Below are positions 5,760 to 11,233 of a stretch of 11,233 nt of DNA, piece after piece (position 1 is the stretch's first letter; each line of letters starts with the position of its first letter). Both the position numbers and the translations under genes were made by a program. The notes beneath the pieces were generated by a model, which was not told the origin of the DNA, did no database searches, and saw only the letters and a list, made by a program, of their open reading frames with translations. The DNA is from Bacillota bacterium (GTDB lineage: Bacteria; Bacillota; UBA4882; JAAYXC01). The stretch is taken from positions 1 to 11,233 of the forward strand of contig JAAYXC010000130.1 of the NCBI GenBank assembly GCA_012516115.1, in the 5' to 3' direction.

Positions 5760-6488
5760 TTGACCCCGAAGCTCGGCATCCTTTACGCCCCGGGGACCAA
5801 TTGTCACGAAGAAACGGCCTTCGCCGTCGAATACGCGGGGGGGCGCCCCGCCATCCTGCTTCTCGACGAGGTCATCGCCCGCCCCCGTCTAATCCTCGAT
5901 TACGCCGCCCTCATCATTCCCGGCGGTTTTTCTTACGGCGATCACCTGGCCGCGGGGCGGATCTTCGCCGTCCGCTTCGTCCACCACCTGGCCGAGATCC
6001 TTCGGGAATTCCTGGCCGGCGGCCGTCCCATCCTGGGGATCTGCAACGGCGATCAGATCCTCATGGAGACCGGCCTCCTGCCGGCGGGCACCATCGGAGA
6101 ACGCCACGGCGCCCTTACCCGGAATCGTTCGGCACGCTTCGAAGATCGCTGGGTCGCGCTGGCCGCCGCCGAGGAGACCTTCTGGACCGCCGGGCTTGTC
6201 GGCCGCCCTCTCCGCCTCCCTTCGGCCCATGGCGAGGGGCGTTTGGTCGTCGCGCCCGGGGACGGACTGCGGGTTGCCTTCCACTATGTGGACGAAAAAG
6301 GAAGGCCCACCGAAGCCTACCCCGCCAATCCTTCCGGTTCCCCGGGCGGTATCGCGGGGATTTACGACCCCGGTGGGCTGGTCCTCGGGCTCATGCCCCA
6401 TCCGGAAAGGGCCGTCCTCCCGGTCCATGGTTCCCAGGACGGTCTGGGGATCTTCGCCAACCTGGTCCGGTTCTGCACCGGTGCTTAA
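5760..6488 (+). CDS. purQ: PurQ-type glutamine amidotransferase (phosphoribosylformylglycinamidine synthase subunit I)
   Basis: PurQ supplies ammonia from glutamine to PurL, which converts FGAR to FGAM in purine synthesis. The 242-residue product shows ILYAPGTNCHEETAFA at the N-terminus, IIPGGFSYGDHLAAGRI, the nucleophile C95 in ILGICNGDQ (the family usually has GICNGFQ), SARFEDRWVAL, AHGEGR, and the H214/E216 pair in MPHPERA. It fits the longer PurQ form. The start is TTG at 5760: the sequence GAGGTGA just before it is the ribosome site and contains the pdxT stop. GTG at 5751 has no site. No purS or purL is near, so it must act with a PurL encoded elsewhere, or the amidotransferase has another partner. 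It ends overlapping a convergent gene by 4 bases. Confidence 0.88.
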   Translation: MTPKLGILYAPGTNCHEETAFAVEYAGGRPAILLLDEVIARPRLILDYAALIIPGGFSYGDHLAAGRIFAVRFVHHLAEILREFLAGGRPILGICNGDQILMETGLLPAGTIGERHGALTRNRSARFEDRWVALAAAEETFWTAGLVGRPLRLPSAHGEGRLVVAPGDGLRVAFHYVDEKGRPTEAYPANPSGSPGGIAGIYDPGGLVLGLMPHPERAVLPVHGSQDGLGIFANLVRFCTGA

Positions 6489-7456
6489 AACCGGATGGTC
6501 ATCTCCCAGGTCTGGACGCGGCTCAATATGTCTCCCTCATTGGGCCAGTATTGGGCGAAGTCCAAAGCCATCTCCAACCCTTCCATCCGGCCCAGTCTGA
6601 GCCCGAAGCCGATCGTATCCCAGCCGTGATAACAGCCGGAACGGATGGCCACAAAAGGCAAGGGACGGATTTCCACGCCTATTCGCGTCGCCGCCAGGAG
6701 CTCATCGAAGTTGATGAAATCTCCATCCAGGTCCAAAGCGAAGATGAAAAAGTCTCCCAGGCGGAACGCGCCGCCGAAGAGAACGCGGGGCGTAACATCG
6801 TAAAGATAATCGGTCCCTCCGATATTGAAATGGATCTTCGGGGCAAAGACATCGGTGACGAGCACCGAGGCGGCGATGGCTTTGTTCAGACGGAAGACAC
6901 CCCCGATATCGAAGCTTAAGTAGGTGTTCTTCCTCATGAGCAGCGCTCCGGTGGCCTCTTCCTCGATCTCATCCGTCTGGGCCACCCGGCGCACGTTAAA
7001 CCCGAGGGCCAATCGTTCGTTCAGCCGATAGCCGTACCCGTATTGAAAGACCGCAAGATCGGTATAGGAATGATTATAACCGACAACTCCTATGTAATCC
7101 CATAAAAAACGGTGGCGGTAAGCGGTGATGGCGTAAGCGCCGTTTTCGGTCTCCGGATGGAGATATCCTAAATGGAGATGGAGTTGATCCCCTTTTAGTT
7201 CCGCTGAATCCACGTAGGGATTGGTGAAACGCCCGAACCAGAAACCCTGGCGGGGGAGAAAAGGAAGGGCGGCCGGGTTATAGGGTTCGGCCCAGGCATC
7301 CAAAACGGTCAGACAGGCCCCGCCCATCCCGAAGGAACGGGCGTCCAGACCCAGGGCGAGAGCGCCAGGCTCCCAGGTCGTATTGGCCGCCACCGGTAGG
7401 GCCCAGGCCCAAAGGCATCCGAAGGTGAGCAAAAGGAGGAAAAAGAGCTTCTTCAA
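6485..7456 (-). CDS. Predicted outer-membrane beta-barrel protein (PorV/UPF0164-like)
   Basis: This 323-residue exported protein has a signal peptide (MKK, hydrophobic to about residue 20, cleavage likely after VAA at 24). The mature part begins with an arginine-glycine stretch SFGMGGACLTVLDAWAEPYN followed by PAAL (41-64), the signature of PorV/PorQ and UPF0164-type barrels (commonly GMGGAFVA...NPA). Alternating aromatic and polar strands fill the rest, such as LGYLHP, AITAYRHRF and VGYNHSY, and the chain ends EMTIRF, with the C-terminal Phe typical of outer-membrane proteins. The start is TTG at 7456 behind GAAGGTGATC. The specific function is unknown; lipid handling or surface-protein export roles are known for relatives. 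Such a barrel implies an outer membrane, unusual for a spore former. Confidence 0.72.
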   Translation of the reverse strand: MKKLFFLLLLTFGCLWAWALPVAANTTWEPGALALGLDARSFGMGGACLTVLDAWAEPYNPAALPFLPRQGFWFGRFTNPYVDSAELKGDQLHLHLGYLHPETENGAYAITAYRHRFLWDYIGVVGYNHSYTDLAVFQYGYGYRLNERLALGFNVRRVAQTDEIEEEATGALLMRKNTYLSFDIGGVFRLNKAIAASVLVTDVFAPKIHFNIGGTDYLYDVTPRVLFGGAFRLGDFFIFALDLDGDFINFDELLAATRIGVEIRPLPFVAIRSGCYHGWDTIGFGLRLGRMEGLEMALDFAQYWPNEGDILSRVQTWEMTIRF

Positions 7457-7493
7457 GGGATCACCTTCCCCTTTCCAACCTTTGAATCTTCTC

Positions 7494-7521
7494 CTCGGTC
7501 GGCGCCAAGGACGAGACCGAG
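7494..7521. repeat. Inverted repeat in the divergent spacer before the ArnE-like gene
   Basis: CTCGGTC (7494-7500) and GACCGAG (7515-7521) are perfect 7-bp inverted arms around 14 bases, in the 91-base gap between two divergently transcribed envelope genes. It could be an operator shared by both or a leader hairpin. There is no T-run at the right side for a terminator in either direction. Confidence 0.35.
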
Positions 7522-7547
7522 CGAGAAAAAACTTGCGGAGGGATTCG

Positions 7548-7931
7548 ATGTTCTTCTCTTTGCTGCTCCTTTTTGTCTCGGTCCTCCTCGGGGTCGGAGG
7601 TCAGTTGACGATTAAAATGGGTATCACCCGGATAGGCGATCTATCGGGCCTTTTTATGGCCTCGCCCTGGTATTTTCTTACGGCCGTGGCCAAAAGCCCT
7701 CTCATCCTTCTGGGAATAGGGTTTTATGCGGTGAGTATGATCCTCTGGTTGCTCGTTCTTTCACGCGTCGACCTCAGCCTGGCCTATCCCATGCTGGCCT
7801 TGGGTTATGTGGGCATCTTGCTCGCCAGCAAGTTCTTCTTGCACGAAGAGATCCCCGCGTTACGATGGGTGGGTACGGGGCTTATCGTCATCGGCGTCTT
7901 TCTTAACGCCCTGACGGCAAAAAGGATTTAG
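7548..7931 (+). CDS. Small four-helix DMT-superfamily transporter, ArnE/EamA-like
   Basis: This 127-residue inner-membrane protein has four helices (about 2-20, 50-72, 78-97 and 105-122). GQLTIK at 18-23, LWLLVLSRVDLSLAYPM (66-82) and the pattern HEE...RWVGTGLIVIGV closely follow ArnE/ArnF, which flip undecaprenyl-linked aminoarabinose for lipid A modification, and related single EamA domains. The membrane Glu of SMR drug pumps (E14 of EmrE) is a glycine here, so a drug-proton antiporter is less likely. The start ATG at 7548 is 6-7 bases after GCGGAGGG; the open frame further upstream is antisense to the barrel gene. Transport of a lipid-linked sugar is an inference. The stop TAG overlaps the convergent chemoreceptor gene. 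Confidence 0.8.
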   Translation: MFFSLLLLFVSVLLGVGGQLTIKMGITRIGDLSGLFMASPWYFLTAVAKSPLILLGIGFYAVSMILWLLVLSRVDLSLAYPMLALGYVGILLASKFFLHEEIPALRWVGTGLIVIGVFLNALTAKRI

Positions 7932-9463
7932 TCTTCCCCCACCGTCGCGGCCAGGGCGCGGAGAGCTTCGGCCGTGTCGCGGAGGCCGCCCAGGGTCTCC
8001 TTCAGCCGTTTGAGACCGGCCTCCTGGTCCTCGGTTAAACCGGCCAGCTCCCGGGCCCTGGTGGACGCCGCGGATTGGCCTTCTTCCATTCCTTGAAGCA
8101 AAGAAGCGAGGACCCCACCGGTCTCGGCCAACCTGGTAAGGGTTTCGGCCATTTGGGCCAACTTTTCCCGAAAAACCTCCCCCGTCCCTGCCATCTGGGC
8201 CAAAGAGGCTCCCATCTCCTTGAAGGCGGTCAAACCATGGGCAATGTTATTCACGGCTTGCTCGATGGTCGTGGCCGCCCGGATGGTATGTTCCTGGATC
8301 TCCCCGATGAGCTCCGTAATTCCCTCGGCCGCCTGGGTGGACTGGGTGGCCAGGTCACGGATGGAGAGGGCCACGGCCTGGAAACCGCGCCCTTCTTCAC
8401 CGGCCCGGGCAGCCTCGATGGAAGCGTTGACCGCCAAAAGCTTGGTCTGGCGGGCGATGCTCGTGATCAACCGAACGATCCGGCCGATGTTCTCCGAACG
8501 TTCCCCCAACCTGCTCACCAGGGTTTTGCTTTCCGCGACGATCTGGTTGACGGCCGCCATCTCCTTCTCCGCCGAAAAGGAGGTCTGGTCCGCGAGCGTT
8601 GAGGGGACAAAACCTTCGAAGGCAGCGGCCGCCTCCCTGATCTCCCCGGGGAGGTTACGGAGCTCTACAACCATTTCTTGACAAACCGGTGCAGATCGTC
8701 GTAACCGCTCCAGAGTTTCTTCCACCTGGGCGACCAACTCTTTCCCGAGACGGATCGCATGCTGACCCGCCGTCGTCGATTCTTCGGCGATCTGGGCCAG
8801 CTGATCCGAAGTACTGACCAGGTTTTTGGCCGCCTTGGTCGCTTCGTGCATCAGTTTGGTGAGCCGGGCCAGCAACACGGCCTGTTCTTCGCCGCTGACG
8901 AGGTCATGGAGAAGGTAACGATAACGAAGGCTCAGCCCGTAAAGGGCCAGGGCAATGGCGATTAGATTTATATCCCGCAGCAGGAGGTCGGCGAAGAGAT
9001 TATAGGTCGTCACGTATTCGGTAATATAAAGGGGCCTGGCCGGGAGAGCCGCGGCGAAAAGGATATCCATTAGAATGATGGAGGCCAAAGTGGCATAGGC
9101 GGTTAAGACCGGCGAGACATAGGCCGCGGCGATGATGGCCGGGATGACCCAGAGGAATTCGAGAAACCGTCCTATTTCCCAGTAGTTCGCATACAGGGCG
9201 ACCATGACCCCGAGGGCCCCGGCCACGATGACGTATTTAACCCATCCTCCTTTTATCCCCTGGGAGAGGAGGATGGTGGGAACCAGAAGGAGGACGATGG
9301 CCACCCCAAAAGGCGCCAAATACTGTTCGATGGGGGTAGTAAAAAGCCCCAAAAGGCGGAGAAGCAAAACCAGTGGAAAAAACGGGATGCAATAAACCAT
9401 CACTCTGGCCACTAATTTATTCGTTTCTTCCTCGTTCCGGCGGACCACGGGATTCTCGGCCAT
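7928..9463 (-). CDS. Methyl-accepting chemotaxis protein with six-helix membrane sensor
   Basis: This chemoreceptor signals to CheA/CheW and controls motility. Residues 1-180 hold six hydrophobic helices (about 21-41, 50-67, 76-93, 100-120, 121-141 and 164-180) with only short loops, so there is no large external ligand domain. No HAMP domain is evident. Residues 190-511 form the long coiled-coil signalling hairpin, whose tip at 335-361 reads SIARQTKLLAVNAS then IEAARAGEEGRGF. Two conserved positions differ: K341 where nearly all receptors have Asn (QTN), and ALSIRDLA where EVRxLA is normal. The start ATG at 9463 follows GGGAGGGGAGC. A cheB begins about 1.4 kb away on the other strand. The ligand is unknown; sensing within the membrane is plausible. 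Confidence 0.93.
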   Translation of the reverse strand: MAENPVVRRNEEETNKLVARVMVYCIPFFPLVLLLRLLGLFTTPIEQYLAPFGVAIVLLLVPTILLSQGIKGGWVKYVIVAGALGVMVALYANYWEIGRFLEFLWVIPAIIAAAYVSPVLTAYATLASIILMDILFAAALPARPLYITEYVTTYNLFADLLLRDINLIAIALALYGLSLRYRYLLHDLVSGEEQAVLLARLTKLMHEATKAAKNLVSTSDQLAQIAEESTTAGQHAIRLGKELVAQVEETLERLRRSAPVCQEMVVELRNLPGEIREAAAAFEGFVPSTLADQTSFSAEKEMAAVNQIVAESKTLVSRLGERSENIGRIVRLITSIARQTKLLAVNASIEAARAGEEGRGFQAVALSIRDLATQSTQAAEGITELIGEIQEHTIRAATTIEQAVNNIAHGLTAFKEMGASLAQMAGTGEVFREKLAQMAETLTRLAETGGVLASLLQGMEEGQSAASTRARELAGLTEDQEAGLKRLKETLGGLRDTAEALRALAATVGED

Positions 9464-9497
9464 AAGCTCCCCTCCCTACAGGCACCTGCGTTTTGTT

Positions 9498-9504
9498 TTC
9501 GACA
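9498..9504 (-). promoter_or_regulatory. Spo0A-box-like site (TGTCGAA) upstream of the chemoreceptor gene
   Basis: The minus strand carries TGTCGAA, a perfect core Spo0A box, 35 bases ahead of the chemoreceptor ATG, with CAGGA 13 bases before it. Spo0A often represses motility genes when sporulation starts, so the location makes sense. A 7-base match is expected about once per window by chance. Confidence 0.3.
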
Positions 9505-9554
9505 GGAGGTTCCATATTCCTGCCGGGGTTTGACGCGGTCCGCCGGAGAAAAAT

Positions 9555-9585
9555 GAAAAAATAACGGTGGGGACGAGCCCCACCG
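9555..9585 (-). terminator. Intrinsic terminator after the DUF4363-like gene
   Basis: A perfect 8-bp stem (CGGTGGGG 9565-9572 with CCCCACCG 9578-9585) has a 5-base loop and is followed on the minus strand by TTATTTTTTC. It starts 3 bases after the stop of the secreted helical protein and prevents read-through into the chemoreceptor promoter region. Confidence 0.92.
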
Positions 9586-9588
9586 CCT

Positions 9589-10062
9589 TCAACGGGCCAT
9601 TTTGTTCACGGTGTCACGGCACGCCCTGGCGGCGGCCAACGCACCGGCCTTGTTGCGCATCCTTACGTCCCGCTGGAGTTTGGCGTATCTGACGTCGAAA
9701 TTCTTCATCTCCGTGGCCGACATGGTTCCCGGCCGGGTGGGCTTAAACCGGGTCCACAGGACGCCAAGATTATTGGTTTCTTTGGTGGCGGTGGTCCAGT
9801 CGTTTCTCTGGAGGGCGGCGATGATGCGCGTGCAGCTTTGGTCCAACTCCCCAGCATCAACAGCCCGTACGCCGGGCAGTCGTTTGGTCGGCGCGACCGG
9901 TGCCGGCGTCCGCCGGTTCATCAACCTGGTCGGGCTGAGAGGAGGTGTCGGGCTCGGCGCTCCGGTACGGGGGCGAAGGCCAACGAGCTGACAACGTGCC
10001 CCGAGAAAGACCCAGATCAGGGCCAGGGAGAGAAAGGAAAACTTCGCTAACCCTTTTTTCAC
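9589..10062 (-). CDS. Secreted helical protein, DUF4363-like C-terminal domain
   Basis: This is a 157-residue exported protein. Residues 1-22 are a signal peptide or anchor (MKKGLAKFSFLSLALIWVFL) ending GARC; C24 sits where a lipoprotein Cys would be, but Arg in front of it breaks the lipobox. Residues 30-65 are a Pro/Thr/Arg-rich linker. From about 70 to 157 the chain is helical with spaced Trp and Arg residues (NDWTTATKETNNLGVLWTRF), resembling the DUF4363 four-helix bundle, with C77 and C148 as a possible pair. The start is GTG at 10062, 7 bases after GGAGGTGA. It is a single-gene unit closed by a strong terminator, divergent from the next gene. The function is unknown and the DUF4363 match is tentative. 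Confidence 0.75.
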   Translation of the reverse strand: MKKGLAKFSFLSLALIWVFLGARCQLVGLRPRTGAPSPTPPLSPTRLMNRRTPAPVAPTKRLPGVRAVDAGELDQSCTRIIAALQRNDWTTATKETNNLGVLWTRFKPTRPGTMSATEMKNFDVRYAKLQRDVRMRNKAGALAAARACRDTVNKMAR

Positions 10063-10160
10063 CGTATTTTCACCTCCGTTTTCTACTTTGCCCGCACCGG
10101 AGGTCCTTCAGCCGGAGAATTCGTTGGTAAAACAAAGAAGGGGGTAGCGCTTTACCATCT

Positions 10161-10169
10161 TGGTATAAC
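10161..10169 (+). promoter_or_regulatory. Possible extended -10 promoter of the secreted-protein/cheB unit
   Basis: TGGTATAAC combines the TGn extension with a -10 of 5 of 6 (TATAAC), 20 bases before the ATG at 10190. No -35 match is seen at 16-18 bases. Upstream, GGTAAA and TTTACC (about 10126-10156) form an inverted pair that could be an operator. Confidence 0.35.
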
Positions 10170-10189
10170 CCGGGGAAGAACCGTCAAAA

Positions 10190-10813
10190 ATGGAAACGAT
10201 GAAAAAAAGAAAGAAATCACTTTTCCTCCTTTTGATAATCATTCTCCCCGGCGCTATCGCCTTCGCCGGCGCGGCCGCACCGGGAAGCTGTTTTGTCCTG
10301 GAAAGGGTGGATCCTTCTCTCCTTTTACCTCCGCTCGGGCAAGGGGGTAAGGTTACCGGATACAAATATGTAGAAGGAGAAATAGTGGGGGTGGAACCCG
10401 ACGCGTGCTGGCTGGTGGATGAGATCGGCGACAAATGGTGTTTTCGCCTCCGGCCGGAAACGCGCGTCTATATCAACGGCTTTCCGGGGAATCCGCAGGC
10501 CATGCGGCCCGTTGCTCCCGGCGCCTTTTACTGGGCCGGTATCTGGGCCCGCGATGATGAAGCCGTGGCGATAGAAGCGGCTTATTACGGTGGCGAACTG
10601 GTGGTAGAATCCTCTTCTCCGTACGAACTCCGCGGCTGGTCGCCCGAACGGCAAAGATCTTTCTCCCTGAAGACCAGGAAGGGTTGGACGCTGGGAGATC
10701 TTTTTCCCGGCCAGATGGTCTACGTCTTGCTGGACCTGGAAGGCCGTATTCGTAGGGTACAAATCCTTAATACCATCAGCCCGGCAGGAGAACTTCCGGA
10801 AGGCGTCGAATGA
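10190..10813 (+). CDS. Secreted protein of unknown function preceding cheB
   Basis: This is a 207-residue exported protein I do not recognise. Residues 1-26 form a signal peptide (KKRKK, then LFLLLIIILPGAIAFAG, cleavage likely after AFA). The mature chain looks beta-rich: VTGYKYVEGEIVGVEP (55-70), DKWCFRLRPETRVYI, EAVAIEAAYYGGELVVES and a last segment MVYVLLDLEGRIRRVQIL. It has three cysteines (C34, C73, C84). The repeated short strands ending in charged turns suggest a small barrel or OB-like fold, which is inference only. The start ATG at 10190 is provisional: neither it nor ATG 10199 has a clear ribosome site. It ends 24 bases before cheB and is probably co-transcribed, so a role at the cell surface linked to motility is possible but unproven. 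Confidence 0.7.
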   Translation: METMKKRKKSLFLLLIIILPGAIAFAGAAAPGSCFVLERVDPSLLLPPLGQGGKVTGYKYVEGEIVGVEPDACWLVDEIGDKWCFRLRPETRVYINGFPGNPQAMRPVAPGAFYWAGIWARDDEAVAIEAAYYGGELVVESSSPYELRGWSPERQRSFSLKTRKGWTLGDLFPGQMVYVLLDLEGRIRRVQILNTISPAGELPEGVE

Positions 10814-10837
10814 GGAACCCGAAGGGGGCCGCGGATA

Positions 10838-11233
10838 TTGCCCATCAAGGTTCTCGTCGTCGACGACTCCGCCTTTATGCGTCAGGTCATCACCCGCATG
10901 CTGCAACAGGACCCGGAAATAACCGTAGTCGGGGTAGCCCGGGATGGTATGGACGCCCTGGCCAAGCTCGAGCGCCTTTCACCCGATGTCCTCACCCTGG
11001 ACCTTGAAATGCCCAAGATGGACGGCCTGGAATTCCTGGCCCGGGTCATGCAAAGGCATCCCCTTCCGATCGTGGTGGTGAGTTCCTGGGCCACGGCCGG
11101 GGCGGAAAAGACCCTTCACGCGCTGGAACTGGGGGCCGTGGATTTTGTCACCAAACCGGTGGCCTTCCCCTCCGAAGCGATGTTCGACATCGCGGAGGAA
11201 TTGATCGGCAAAGTGAAGACCGCCGCCCTGGCC
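10838..11233 (+). CDS. cheB: Chemotaxis response regulator CheB, receiver domain (cut by right edge)
   Basis: CheB is the methylesterase/deamidase that resets chemoreceptors after phosphorylation by CheA. The 132 codons before the edge hold the complete receiver domain: acidic pair D9/D10 (VLVVDDSAFMRQVI), phosphoacceptor D55 (LTLDLEMPKMDGLEFL), the switch Ser at 82-83 (VVVSSWA) and K106 (DFVTKP). The CheB-specific ELGAVDFVTKP and SAFMR motifs set it apart from CheY. The catalytic esterase domain (Ser-His-Asp) would lie beyond the window. The start is TTG at 10838, 9 bases after AAGGGGG. No stop occurs before the edge. It follows the secreted-protein gene by 24 bases and could act on the chemoreceptor at 7928-9463. 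Confidence 0.93.
   Translation, partial: MPIKVLVVDDSAFMRQVITRMLQQDPEITVVGVARDGMDALAKLERLSPDVLTLDLEMPKMDGLEFLARVMQRHPLPIVVVSSWATAGAEKTLHALELGAVDFVTKPVAFPSEAMFDIAEELIGKVKTAALA

Noticed and set aside
5714..6919. Long plus-strand open frame (401 codons) across purQ and the barrel gene
   Set aside because: Its product is an Arg/Pro-rich low-complexity chain, a shadow of purQ in another frame; purQ itself carries catalytic motifs and an SD.
7494..7521. Inverted repeat as an intrinsic terminator
   Set aside because: The only T-run on the minus strand precedes the stem, and the plus strand has an A-run after it.
8075..8602. 175-codon plus-strand frame inside the chemoreceptor gene
   Set aside because: It is antisense to the conserved signalling domain, with no SD and no similarity.
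1..11233. CRISPR array, insertion sequence or phage genes
   Set aside because: No spaced direct repeats, transposase motifs or terminal inverted repeats were seen.

Overview
The window reads as part of the chromosome of a spore-forming, anaerobic, motile member of the Bacillota (Firmicutes), with GC content visibly near 58%. The evidence is a spoVA-type spore gene with its DUF1657 partner, a TM1266-type regulator of the iron-only hydrogenase system, the PdxS/PdxT route to vitamin B6, strong AGGAGG-type ribosome sites and frequent GTG/TTG starts. Three features hint at an outer membrane rather than a single-membrane cell: a signal-peptide-bearing beta-barrel protein ending in Phe, an ArnE-like small flippase, and a solute-binding protein whose lipobox Cys is Arg. 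A diderm Bacillota lineage is therefore possible but unproven.

Layout. 1-543 (minus): a DUF1657 gene followed by spoVAC, which is cut by an in-frame TAG in the middle of its most conserved stretch and then runs off the left edge. 544-1048: a 337-base stretch without a confident gene, then a self-contained tRNA-Thr(TGT) unit with its own promoter and terminator. 1037-3969 (minus): a four-gene operon of the TM1266-like regulator, a solute-binding protein, a permease and an ATPase of the nitrate/sulfonate/taurine ABC class. It has a candidate promoter and a leader that ends in a terminator-like hairpin. 4003-6488 (plus): a sigma-A-type promoter, then pdxS, a structured 186-base gap, pdxT and a PurQ-type amidotransferase.

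6485-9463: two convergent pairs whose stop codons overlap by 4 bases, purQ against the beta-barrel gene and the ArnE-like gene against a six-helix chemoreceptor. 9464-10189: a Spo0A-box-like site, a terminator, and a secreted DUF4363-like protein on the minus strand. 10190-11233 (plus): a secreted protein of unknown function, then the receiver domain of CheB cut by the right edge.

Functionally the window mixes spore germination, pyridoxal phosphate synthesis, solute uptake tied to a hydrogenase-type regulator, cell-envelope genes and chemotaxis. No insertion sequence, phage gene or CRISPR array was seen. I did not recognise a complete new defence-like or biosynthetic system. The best leads are the broken spoVAC, the regulator-transporter operon with its leader RNA, and the diderm signature.
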